From Acidithiobacillus sp. YTS05 (GTDB lineage Bacteria > Pseudomonadota > Gammaproteobacteria > Acidithiobacillales > Acidithiobacillaceae): a DNA stretch of 64,000 nt. Below are positions 21,839-29,879 of the stretch, in pieces; the stretch's first letter is position 1; each line of letters opens with the position of its first letter. Below the pieces are notes generated by a model that was given only the letters and a program-made list of their open reading frames with translations, ran no database searches and was not told the DNA's origin. The translations under genes and the position numbers were made by a program. Location: positions 1 to 64,000 of the forward strand of contig NZ_CP094359.1 of NCBI RefSeq assembly GCF_024396695.1. The letters are read 5' to 3'.

Positions 21839-23119
21839 CTAGTCCTGGCTCTTGGCTACCTCTACGCGCTTTGCCATTGCCGCGGCGGCCGCCTGGGGGC
21901 TCTCGTTGGAAGTATAGAACTGATCGAGAGAGTCGATGAAGGCGCCAGTTGGCGGACCATAGGTGGACATGTTCTGCGAGAAGCTCGGCACCAGATTATG
22001 CTCCTTGCTGGCGGTGAGGAACTGCGCGCGCGACTTCAACTGGCAGGGGTTATAGCCCTTCAGCGACACATTCATCAAATCGGGGATCGAGCCCTTATAT
22101 TTGTTGAAGAGCAACTGGAACTTGGGGCTGGTCATGGTCTCCGCCAGTTTGATCGTCGCCTCGCGACCAGCGGCACTATGCTGGCGGAAAAAGATGAAGC
22201 TATCGACATTGTAGATGAAATCATTAGCAGTACCGGGGAAGGCGACACAGCCAACCTTGGGGCCACCCGGAGTCACCCCCAGAAACTCGAACTGACCATT
22301 GGCCCAATCGCCCATGATCTGGAACGCCGCCTGGCCATGGGCGACCAGACCCGTGTCGTAGTTCCAAGTACGTCCTGCCAGCGACTTCGGGGTATATTTC
22401 TCGATCTGGCGCAGACGCTCCAGGGCCTTGACCATGGTCGGGCTGTCGATGGCCTTGGCATCGAGCTTGACGAAGACGTCGCGGTACCACTCCGGACCCC
22501 CGGTTTCCAGGGCGATGGGATCAAATTCCGTGGCAATCATCCAGCCATTGCCCCCGCCGGCCATTGGTATCATGCCCTTGGCCTGTACCTTGGCGAGGTC
22601 GGCAATCAGCTCATCCCAGTCCTTGGGTGGCGTCTTGATGCCGGCCTTGGTAAGCACCGCGCGGTTGTACCAGAGCCAGTTCAGACGATGCAGATCCATC
22701 GGGGCCGCGACATAATTCCCCTTGTATTTCATGTAATTGTCGATTTCTGTCGGGATGTTCTGATCCCAGTCGCCCGCCTTGGCGGCGGCATCGACATTGG
22801 CCAGCAGCCCCGTATGTCCCCATTGCTGGATCTCTACCCCCTTGATTTGCGCCGCCCCGGGCGTCTCGCCTTCCATCAGACGGGTTTTCAGGATGGTACG
22901 CGCCTGCGCGCCACCACCACCGGCGATTGCATCGTTTTTGATGTTCACTCCCTGGGCCTTCATCATCTGCACCAGCACATTCATTGCCTTGGCTTCCGAG
23001 CCGGCAGTCCACCAGTTGATGACGCTCAAGGAAGTCTGGTCGGCCAGGGCGGGTTCCGCAGCCAGCATAGCCATACCCAAGATAGCGAGGGCAAGAGCCC
23101 GTTTTGCAGGTTGTTTCAT
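21839..23119 (-). CDS. CUT1 sugar-binding protein (glucose/mannose type)
   Basis: This periplasmic receptor delivers sugar to the CUT1 permease. The 426-residue precursor has a Sec signal peptide (KRALALAILGMAMLAAEPALA, cleavage after ALA near residue 26). The mature N-terminus SLSVINWWTAGSEAKAMNVLV resembles glucose/mannose-binding proteins of Pseudomonas (GtsA) and Thermus, where the WW and GSEA residues are typical. No lipobox cysteine is seen. GAGGAG lies nine bases before the ATG. It is followed by a hairpin and the two permease genes, and preceded by the porin gene 23 bp away. Substrate is inferred from family resemblance only. Confidence 0.9.
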   Translation of the reverse strand: MKQPAKRALALAILGMAMLAAEPALADQTSLSVINWWTAGSEAKAMNVLVQMMKAQGVNIKNDAIAGGGGAQARTILKTRLMEGETPGAAQIKGVEIQQWGHTGLLANVDAAAKAGDWDQNIPTEIDNYMKYKGNYVAAPMDLHRLNWLWYNRAVLTKAGIKTPPKDWDELIADLAKVQAKGMIPMAGGGNGWMIATEFDPIALETGGPEWYRDVFVKLDAKAIDSPTMVKALERLRQIEKYTPKSLAGRTWNYDTGLVAHGQAAFQIMGDWANGQFEFLGVTPGGPKVGCVAFPGTANDFIYNVDSFIFFRQHSAAGREATIKLAETMTSPKFQLLFNKYKGSIPDLMNVSLKGYNPCQLKSRAQFLTASKEHNLVPSFSQNMSTYGPPTGAFIDSLDQFYTSNESPQAAAAAMAKRVEVAKSQD

Positions 23120-23142
23120 GATCGTGTTCTCCTCTGTTCGTC

Positions 23143-24648
23143 TTAGAAGTGGTATTTCAGATAGAAACGGTTACTGACATAGGGATTGTGATACTGCGGA
23201 TAGTTGGCCTGGTTCTGGGCGACGGAGATGTCGGTGTAGTCGGCCACCGTCAGGCCTTGCAGCAAACTCGCCAGGTTGTAAGAGAAGCCCACGTCCATGG
23301 ACCAGAGCTTCTGGTCGGGAACCGCCTCGCCAGTGGGGAAGCCATAAGCGCCATTGTAAGAATAGGCGCTGCCGCCGTAGCCATAGCGCGCCACGTAGCG
23401 GATGAAGCTGGCGTTGACCAGCAGCTTGTGCTGCAAAAAGCCAAAATTGCTGGCAATGCCATAGGCATATCCGGGGCCAAAATCGGAGATGCCGGTCTGC
23501 ATGGTGGTGGTGTATTCCGTCCCGCTCAGGTCATTATAGGGATGGATGAGGCCGCCGTGGCGGAAGGAGTTGTAATTGACGGGACTGTAATTGCCCACCA
23601 GCGCCACCGTGTCATGCTCGGTACCAAATTCCACGCCGAGTCGGCCGCCATAGATGTGCGCGTCGACGGAATTGGCGTTGAGGGCGTGGAGAAAGTTGGT
23701 GCCGGCGCCAGAATTACCCTCGGCTATCATCTGGAAACCGGCCAGAAGCGCCAGATTCTGCTCGATGGGAGCGGAAAAATTCGCCTGTCCATAGAACATG
23801 TTGGCAAAGCCGTAGAAATTATAGTCCCATAGCTGAACGGCGATATGATTGCCCAGGAAAGGCGTCTGATAGCGCAGGCCAACGGTATAAAAGCCATTGG
23901 TATGGGCATCGGTATAGCGGTTACCCGTGGTAAATGTCGAGCTATAGCGACTGGCGTAACTGAACTCCCGGGCAAACATCACACTGACGGTGGCAGGCGA
24001 GCCACTCAGCGTCAAAGGCCCATTGCCGGCCCAATTGGCATCCTGCGGATGTCCAAGCACGTCCCAGACCGCTGCGACGCCGGTAAAGGCGCGCGGATTG
24101 TAGGTGTAGTAGTCCATGTTGGCATAGGGGGTGTTGATGAACTCCCGTCCGCCACGGATCACCACCGATCCGTAATGGTACTGCAGGTAGCCCAGGCGCA
24201 GGATGGCGATGCCATGGCTGGGGTAGGGGCCGGTAAGCTCCGGATCTTCATGCTGATAAAAGCCGGTCCAGGTGGCAAAATCGCCGCCCACGCCCAGGCT
24301 CAAGCCCACGTAGGACGGGCTATGCAGGTACAGATGTCCACCCAAAGCCATGGAATGGGTATCCTGCGTGGTATGTCCATGGTTGAGGTAGCTGAAATTG
24401 ATCAGCCCCAGCATGGCCGATATCTTGGTACCGCCGAGATCGCTTTCCAGGACCTTGTTGCTGGGAATCAGCGAGTGGCTGTTATCGACTGCGTAGGCGG
24501 GCAGGGCAAAGCCGCCCAGCAGCAAGGTGGCGGCCAGCGTTGCGCTGGCGAGAGCGGCGCGTTGCCGTAGTCTGGGTGTGCATGGTTTTTTGTTTTCATG
24601 GTGTACTCCTCCGTTTTGCGCGAGGGGATTCCCCTCGTGTGCAGCCAT
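23143..24648 (-). CDS. Outer-membrane porin, OprD-like; start region possibly frameshifted
   Basis: This beta-barrel protein probably admits sugars to the periplasm for the two ABC importers around it. It has a signal peptide (ALASATLAATLLLGGFALPAYA), many short amphipathic strands, a GGREFINTPYANMDYYTYNP segment like the GRQxxxTPxANxD motif of OprD-type porins, and a C-terminal Phe for BAM insertion. The open frame begins at ATG 24648, overlapping the preceding permease stop, which gives an unusually long 30-residue lead before the signal peptide. A better start, ATG 24599 with CGGAGGAG upstream, is one base out of frame. Adding one A to the A6 run at 24586-24591 would join it to the signal peptide (MKTKKPCTPRLRQRAAL). 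Confidence 0.8.
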   Translation of the reverse strand: MAAHEGNPLAQNGGVHHENKKPCTPRLRQRAALASATLAATLLLGGFALPAYAVDNSHSLIPSNKVLESDLGGTKISAMLGLINFSYLNHGHTTQDTHSMALGGHLYLHSPSYVGLSLGVGGDFATWTGFYQHEDPELTGPYPSHGIAILRLGYLQYHYGSVVIRGGREFINTPYANMDYYTYNPRAFTGVAAVWDVLGHPQDANWAGNGPLTLSGSPATVSVMFAREFSYASRYSSTFTTGNRYTDAHTNGFYTVGLRYQTPFLGNHIAVQLWDYNFYGFANMFYGQANFSAPIEQNLALLAGFQMIAEGNSGAGTNFLHALNANSVDAHIYGGRLGVEFGTEHDTVALVGNYSPVNYNSFRHGGLIHPYNDLSGTEYTTTMQTGISDFGPGYAYGIASNFGFLQHKLLVNASFIRYVARYGYGGSAYSYNGAYGFPTGEAVPDQKLWSMDVGFSYNLASLLQGLTVADYTDISVAQNQANYPQYHNPYVSNRFYLKYHF

Positions 24649-25604
24649 CAGTTGCTGCTCCTTTTTCTCAGGTGGCCCATCATGACCGCCAGAAGAATGA
24701 CGACGCCCTCCACCAGTTCGGTGAAAAAGGGCGAGATATTGAGAAGCACCAGACCGTCGAGGATGGTGCTCAAAATCAGGGCGCCAAGTACGGCGCCCCA
24801 GACCGAACCGCGGCCACCGAAGAGCGATACGCCGCCAATGACCACCGCGGCGATCGCCGGTAATTCTTGCCCGCGTCCGGCGTTGGGATCGGCGGTAGCC
24901 AGTTGTGCCGCCAGAATCACCCCGGCGATGCCCGCCGAGAGCCCAGAGAAGGCATAGGCGAAGCTACGCAGACGACGCACGCGGATGCCGGCGCGGTAGG
25001 CAGCAACACGGTTGCCGCCAATGGCGTAGAGGTGCATGCCGGATGCGGTGAGGCCCAGCCACAGCGCCACCACAAGCACGATGAACGCGGCAATCCAGAT
25101 TTGCGTTGGAACCCCGAGCAGATGGCCCTCGCCCAGAGCATTGAAGCCGTTGGCGTTGATGTTCATCGGCTCGCCATCGGTGATGATCAGGGTCAGGCTG
25201 GAGAAAATCGACAAGCCCGCCAGGGTGGTAATGAAATCCGTCACCCGCAGGTAGTTGATAATGACCCCCTGCAGGGTGCCGGCAAGCATCGCGGCGAGCA
25301 GCGCGAGAAGGGTGGCAATGGGCCAGGGGAATCCCTGCAGCATCATGGTGGCAGCAATGGCACCGGTAAACCCGGCAATGGCGCCGACCGCCAGGTCGAT
25401 GCCCGCCACCAGCATGACGACCAGTTCGCAGAGGGCGAGGAGAACCAAGGGTGCGGCGTCGATCAGGATACTGAAGGCGTTGGCCGTAGAGACGAAGTGC
25501 GGTGCCACGAAGGCGAGAAATACCACCAGGAGCACAAAGGCGATCAGCACGCCCTGGTCAACGATGGCCTGCAGAATGGGATGATGGCGCAGTTCGTTAG
25601 GCAT
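24648..25604 (-). CDS. CUT2 sugar ABC importer, permease (RbsC/FrcC-like)
   Basis: This inner-membrane permease has about ten predicted helices and 318 residues. The family signature is LCELVVMLVAGIDLAVGAIAGFTGA, in which GIDLAVGA corresponds to the GGIDLSVG motif of RbsC-type proteins. Also typical are the GGNRVAAYRAGI stretch and GRGQELPAIAAVVIGGVSLFGGRG. I chose ATG 25604 (MPNELRHHPI) because GGGAG lies eight bases upstream; it overlaps the ATPase gene by eight bases. Its stop overlaps the upstream ATG of the porin frame (TGATG). It works with the ATPase (25597-26355) and binding protein (26367-27275). Confidence 0.92.
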   Translation of the reverse strand: MPNELRHHPILQAIVDQGVLIAFVLLVVFLAFVAPHFVSTANAFSILIDAAPLVLLALCELVVMLVAGIDLAVGAIAGFTGAIAATMMLQGFPWPIATLLALLAAMLAGTLQGVIINYLRVTDFITTLAGLSIFSSLTLIITDGEPMNINANGFNALGEGHLLGVPTQIWIAAFIVLVVALWLGLTASGMHLYAIGGNRVAAYRAGIRVRRLRSFAYAFSGLSAGIAGVILAAQLATADPNAGRGQELPAIAAVVIGGVSLFGGRGSVWGAVLGALILSTILDGLVLLNISPFFTELVEGVVILLAVMMGHLRKRSSN

Positions 25605-26355
25605 CAGATTCTCTCCCGACGAGCATGGCACGCACAACGCGCTCCTCCGTTAATTCCTCGGTTTTGCCCTCCAAGGCCTTTTCACCACGAGTCAGCACGA
25701 CGATGCGCGTCGCCACCTGCCAAACGTCGGGCATGGTATGGGTTACCAGAATGACCGCCACTCCAGAACGCGCAAGATTTTGAATGAGTTTTAGAATGGC
25801 TTCGTGCTCACCAACGCCGATAGCGGCCGTGGGTTCATCCATGATGACCAGGCGTGCCTGCCAGTATGCAGCGCGGGCGATGGCGACCGCTTGCCGTTGC
25901 CCGCCGGACAGTTCCCCCACCACCTGGCGCAGCGGTAGCTCGATGGCAAGATGCTCCAGCGCGCTTGCCGCCTCCCGTCGCATTTCGCGCCGGGCAAGGA
26001 TCGGCAGAAATCCCAGCATGCGCGACTTGCGCTCGCGTCCCAGAAAGATGTTGCTCGCGACATCGAGATTCTCGGCAACCGCCAGATCCTGGTAGATCGT
26101 TTCGATCCCCAGGTCGTGGGCATGGCGGGGATCGAAGAGCGAGACTTTGCTGCCGGCCAGGAACATTTCCCCACTGCTCGGGGCATGCGCTCCGGCAATG
26201 ATCTTGACCAGAGTGGATTTACCGGCGCCGTTGTCGCCCAGCAGGGCGAGAACCTCTCCGGAAATGATCTGCAGGTCAATACCGCGCAGTGCATGGACGG
26301 CACCAAAGCGCTTGCCGATGTTTCTCAGTTCCAGGAGAGGAGCGTTCTCTGGCAT
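25597..26355 (-). CDS. CUT2 sugar ABC importer, single-domain ATPase (FrcA-like)
   Basis: This ATPase drives the CUT2 permease. At 252 residues it has one ABC domain: Walker A GDNGAGKST, signature LSGGQRQAVAIARA, Walker B LVIMDEPTAAIG and switch His in VTHTMPD. RbsA-type CUT2 ATPases have two ABC domains (about 500 residues), so this belongs to the half-size FrcA kind known from fructose/ribose/mannose importers and should act as a homodimer. No second half is found nearby and the gene is not truncated. It lies 11 bp after the binding-protein gene. Confidence 0.92.
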   Translation of the reverse strand: MPENAPLLELRNIGKRFGAVHALRGIDLQIISGEVLALLGDNGAGKSTLVKIIAGAHAPSSGEMFLAGSKVSLFDPRHAHDLGIETIYQDLAVAENLDVASNIFLGRERKSRMLGFLPILARREMRREAASALEHLAIELPLRQVVGELSGGQRQAVAIARAAYWQARLVIMDEPTAAIGVGEHEAILKLIQNLARSGVAVILVTHTMPDVWQVATRIVVLTRGEKALEGKTEELTEERVVRAMLVGRESDA

Positions 26356-26366
26356 GACTGCGTTGC

Positions 26367-27275
26367 TCAGGGGCGTTGGCCGGGGGCATAATCCATGTGT
26401 AACGGAACCGGCACGAATACGGTACCGGTGTTCAGGTAGTTGTATCCGGCCTCGACCCCGAGTGCCCCCATGACGGCAGGTTGCTGCGCGACACTGAGCG
26501 CAATCTTCCCTTCTTTGACCAGTTGGGTTTCCCCTGCGCTACCGCTACCAATCATGGCGATGGTGAGGTTTTTGAGGCGGCCTGCTGCTTCGGCGGCGCG
26601 CACGGCGCCAATGGCCATTTGTCCATTTTCCGCATAGACCGCATCTAGATTCGGGTGGGCGATCAAGACGTCGCGCATCACCGTCAAGCCTCCGCGGCGG
26701 CTGAAATGGCCAGACTGTCGGGCGACCACGTGAATATTGGGGTAGTGCTGAAGCACGGAATCACAGCCAGCGCTGCGCTCATTGGTGGCTGAGGCGCCGG
26801 AGATGCCCAGCAACATGAACAGATTTCCTTTGCCATGCAGGTGATTGGCGAGAAATTGACAGGCTTGAGCGCCGGCTTGGGTATTATCTGAGGCAAAGTA
26901 GGCGATGGCATGGCCGCCATCTGCCTTGCGATCAATAAACACCACCGGGATGTGCGCGGCATTGGCCTTTTCCACTGCGGGAATGAGCGCCTTGGCGTCG
27001 GTGGGATTGATCAGCAGCAGATTGACTTTGCGGGCGATGAGGGTATCGACCTGATTGGACTGGGTAGCCGAGTCATTGTTGCCGTTCTCGACCAAGAGCT
27101 GCACCCCCAGTTTTTTCGCCTCACTTTCGGCGCCACTCTTGATGGTGGCGAAATAGGGGGTCATGGCCGAGAGCAGCAGACCGAAGGTGTACTGCGGAGC
27201 GGCGGTAGTGCTGCCAAGCAAAGCGAGACTGCCGAGAGCGGCAAGAATTAGGGTAGCGGGTTTTTTGGCTTTCAT
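26367..27275 (-). CDS. CUT2 sugar-binding protein (RbsB/FrcB-like)
   Basis: This periplasmic receptor has the type I binding-protein fold. The 302-residue precursor has a signal peptide (ATLILAALGSLALLGSTTAA). The mature protein begins QYTFGLLLSAMTPYFATIKSGAESEAKKLG, matching the RbsB pattern, with VNLLLINPTDAKALIPAVEKA and the hinge region PVVFIDRKADGG following. Near the C-terminus LSVAQQPAVMGALGVEAG is typical of the family. The ATG overlaps the ribokinase stop by four bases. The paired kinase favours a pentose or fructose-like ligand, but specificity cannot be fixed by eye. Confidence 0.9.
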   Translation of the reverse strand: MKAKKPATLILAALGSLALLGSTTAAPQYTFGLLLSAMTPYFATIKSGAESEAKKLGVQLLVENGNNDSATQSNQVDTLIARKVNLLLINPTDAKALIPAVEKANAAHIPVVFIDRKADGGHAIAYFASDNTQAGAQACQFLANHLHGKGNLFMLLGISGASATNERSAGCDSVLQHYPNIHVVARQSGHFSRRGGLTVMRDVLIAHPNLDAVYAENGQMAIGAVRAAEAAGRLKNLTIAMIGSGSAGETQLVKEGKIALSVAQQPAVMGALGVEAGYNYLNTGTVFVPVPLHMDYAPGQRP

Positions 27276-28189
27276 GATTGATCCTCCGTGCGCGGGCTGT
27301 GAGAAGCAAGAAACTGCTCGATGTCTGTTTTTCGTGGCAACGCGTCCTGGGCACCGATGACGGTTGCCGTGAGGGCAGCGGCGGCGTTCGCCCGCTGAGC
27401 GCTGGCAGACAGGGATGCCCCGGCTGCCAGGCTGGCAAGCAGAACACCGGCAAAGGCGTCGCCGCAGCCTGTGCTGTCGGTTACCGCTACCGGGTAGGCG
27501 GGCAGGCGTGCCGCCTCGTTGCCGCTGGCCCAGACCAGTCCGTGCTCGCCGAGGGTAATGACCGCGCCCATGCGTGCGCGCGCCAGTGCTTTGGCGGCAT
27601 CCAAGGCGCTGCCTGGGTCAAGCGCCTGGCCCAGAATCTGCGCTGCCTCTTGGGCGTTGACGACGAGCAAATCGGTCAAAGACAAGAGTTCTGCGGAAAG
27701 ATCCTGCACTGGCGACGCATTGAGAACGAAGGGGATTCTCTTGGCGCGGCAGATCTGTGCGGCATGCAGGACCAATTCCGGGTCGATCTCGAGCTGCGCC
27801 AGCACGAAGGCTGTGTCACGCAGCTGCGTTTCGAGGTCGTGGGGGAGACGGTCGCGGTTGGCACCCGGGTAGATGGTGATGCGGTTCTCGCCGGAATCTT
27901 CCAGCAGGATACAGGCGGAGCCAGTGGGTAGCGGACTGCGTTGAACGCCGCACAGGTCGATTCCCTCGGCCGCCAAGGCTTGGTACAGGAGTTCCCCCGC
28001 GTCGTCTTGGCCGAGCTGAGCGATGAGCCGGACCTCCGCTCCTGCACGTCGCGCGGCCACTGCCTGATTTGCGCCTTTACCGCCATGATGCCGGCTGAAA
28101 CTGCGGGCAATTCGCGTTTCTCCTGGTTCCGGTACCCGGTCGAGCTGGAAAAGCAGGTCGATGTTACAACTACCAATGACGGCCAACAT
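27272..28189 (-). CDS. rbsK: Ribokinase (PfkB-family sugar kinase)
   Basis: The enzyme phosphorylates the sugar carried by the CUT2 importer, probably ribose at O5, using ATP. The 305-residue protein shows the PfkB signatures: N-terminal VIGSCNIDLLFQLDRVPEPGET, the GGKGANQAVAARRAGAEV substrate loop near residues 37-54, and VTDSTGCGDAFAGVLLAS with the catalytic Asp (D in GCGDAF). These match RbsK more closely than fructokinase or KdgK, but related PfkB kinases act on other sugars. It is the first gene of the minus-strand sugar block. There is no clear ribosome-binding site, and a TATAAT lies only 14-19 bases upstream of the ATG. Confidence 0.85.
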   Translation of the reverse strand: MLAVIGSCNIDLLFQLDRVPEPGETRIARSFSRHHGGKGANQAVAARRAGAEVRLIAQLGQDDAGELLYQALAAEGIDLCGVQRSPLPTGSACILLEDSGENRITIYPGANRDRLPHDLETQLRDTAFVLAQLEIDPELVLHAAQICRAKRIPFVLNASPVQDLSAELLSLTDLLVVNAQEAAQILGQALDPGSALDAAKALARARMGAVITLGEHGLVWASGNEAARLPAYPVAVTDSTGCGDAFAGVLLASLAAGASLSASAQRANAAAALTATVIGAQDALPRKTDIEQFLASHSPRTEDQS

Positions 28190-28409
28190 TTTGGTACTGT
28201 CGATTATAGGGTAAAAATTCCCCGACGGATTGATTTATCCGCATTATCATCTCCCCGTTCGTATCATATTGTCACATTTTTGAAAGGTGATTTAGGTATA
28301 GGACACGACGAGATGTTGCGCAAGAAAAACATTTATAGAAAGAATTGATGATTTAATCTGGATAGTAATTTTAACAATATGTTATATTAATAGATTGCAA
28401 TTCTTCTCT
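28190..28409. promoter_or_regulatory. AT-rich gap upstream of rbsK with a perfect minus-strand TATAAT
   Basis: The 220-bp gap is far richer in A and T than its surroundings and has no credible gene. On the minus strand TATAAT (28208 down to 28203) would put transcription start near 28196, about seven bases before the rbsK ATG. The -35 region is poor (no TTGACA-like hexamer at 16-18 bp), which would suit a promoter needing an activator. The MutS-like gene ends at 28410 on the same strand with no clear terminator between. Confidence 0.5.
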
Positions 28410-29879
28410 TCAGAAAATTTCTTGATAGATCTCCCGGGCAAAGCTGCTGGCCTGCGGAGCGCCAGGGAGCAACTGAAAGCGCTGTGCTTCTGGCTCCGCG
28501 CTGGCGCGCAAAAATAGAATATTCTCTCCTTCTTTATTAAAAAGATTTTTGGCAAAGCTATAGAGATGGGTAACGAAGATCACGCGGACACCGGCGTCGC
28601 GTAGGGCCAAAGTGATCTGCCTCGCAATCTCAGATCCCTCCTGCTCATTGGTGGCGGCAAAGGATTCGTTGAAAAGTATCAGACTTCCGGTCCGGAGCTC
28701 GGCTGCGATGTCCTGCATCCGTTGCAGTTCTTCGGCAAATTTTCCGTGCTGCAGCTTGGCGTCCTCCTCCTGCTGAAAATGACTGAAGATCCCTTGACAC
28801 AGGCCGGTGCGCACGGTTTTCGCAAAACTGTAGAGCCCACTTTCTGCCCAAAGCTGAGAGATACCGATGGCGCGCAGCAAGGTCGATTTGCCGCCGCGAT
28901 TGGCACCGGTGATGATAATCAGCGGGGTATGGCGGGCAGCAATATCGTTGCTTACCGAGCTTTCCCCGCGTAGGGGCAAAAGCGGCGAATAGAGTCCTGT
29001 AGCGTTCAGCAGTCCGCCGCCTTCCTGTACTTCCGGCAGACAACAAGACAATCCTTGTTGGCGAAGTTTCTGCTGTAGCGTGATGGCAGCAAGATAGAAA
29101 TGCAGCTCGTCGCGGAGCAGGCGAAAAAACTGCAGTACCCGTGCGACTGCATCATCAAGAACTTGTGCGGTTTGGGTCAGGAGCTGTTCTCGCAGTTTAC
29201 CGAGCGCTGTCTGACCCGTCTCATCGCGATCAGCAATGCTGAAGCCCGCATCCTCGTGCTGGGTGCGCCAGAGTTTTCCCAACCAGCCCTGGTTGCCAAT
29301 GCCACCGTGTAAGGCCTCTGGAACACAGCGCCCTGTGGCGTCCGCCCCTGCGGTACTGCGCACGCCTTCGTCCAGTTGCAGCGCGGCCAGCGCTTCCTGC
29401 GCTGCTTGCAGAAAGCTCTCGTCAATCTCCTGCTGCAAGCGGGAGAAAAGCTTGCGCAGGGCGTCCGAATGGAAGGTGGCGCTGCCCAGGTCACGCAAGG
29501 CCTGCAGTTGGCGCAGCAATTCCTGCATGAGCGCGGTATTGGCGCGCAGTCGGCGGCTGGGAGATTTGCTGAAGAGCAGAAACTGGTGACTCTGTCCGGG
29601 TAAGTCCAGACTGTTCTGGGCGATGGCGAAGATGGCTTCGGCGCGTTCCGGCTGCGCGCTCAAGTCGGTCAAGGCCTCTTGGCGGTAGCGTACCGTTGCG
29701 GCATCGCGACAGCGCCAGCGCAGGATCACCCGCTCTACGATTTCCCGGCGTTCGTCATCGTCCTCGGCCATGGCAGTAAACAGGGGCGCAAGTCCCAGAT
29801 CCTCGACCAGATGCTGCTCCTGCACGCTGGCAGGAAACGCAGCAAGGCTTTTTTCCGGATCAAGAAGATGGGGAAGCAT
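28410..29879 (-). CDS. MutS-like ATPase A (short MutS-family protein)
   Basis: This 489-residue protein is predicted to be cytoplasmic. The C-terminal third is a MutS-type ABC ATPase: Walker A GANRGGKST at 325-333, a Walker B-like LILFNES at 400-406 with Asn where MutS has Asp, a signature-region helix GKFAEELQRMQDI, and VTHLYSFA as the H-loop. Residues 40-300 form a helical lever/core-like region. The mismatch-reading domain I and connector of MutS are absent. I chose ATG 29879 (MLPHLLDPEKS) because GAGG lies eight bases upstream; it overlaps the companion gene by 20 bp. A role in mismatch repair is doubtful; substrate and partner are unknown. Confidence 0.8.
   Translation of the reverse strand: MLPHLLDPEKSLAAFPASVQEQHLVEDLGLAPLFTAMAEDDDERREIVERVILRWRCRDAATVRYRQEALTDLSAQPERAEAIFAIAQNSLDLPGQSHQFLLFSKSPSRRLRANTALMQELLRQLQALRDLGSATFHSDALRKLFSRLQQEIDESFLQAAQEALAALQLDEGVRSTAGADATGRCVPEALHGGIGNQGWLGKLWRTQHEDAGFSIADRDETGQTALGKLREQLLTQTAQVLDDAVARVLQFFRLLRDELHFYLAAITLQQKLRQQGLSCCLPEVQEGGGLLNATGLYSPLLPLRGESSVSNDIAARHTPLIIITGANRGGKSTLLRAIGISQLWAESGLYSFAKTVRTGLCQGIFSHFQQEEDAKLQHGKFAEELQRMQDIAAELRTGSLILFNESFAATNEQEGSEIARQITLALRDAGVRVIFVTHLYSFAKNLFNKEGENILFLRASAEPEAQRFQLLPGAPQASSFAREIYQEIF

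Noticed and set aside
21725-23146. A 473-codon plus-strand frame opposite the CUT1 binding-protein gene
   Set aside because: The minus strand encodes a clear binding protein with signal peptide and ribosome site; the plus frame has neither.
23143-24648. Assignment of the porin to the OprB carbohydrate-selective family
   Set aside because: The sugar context suggested it, but the GREFINTPYANMD stretch is closer to OprD-type porins and no OprB signature was seen.
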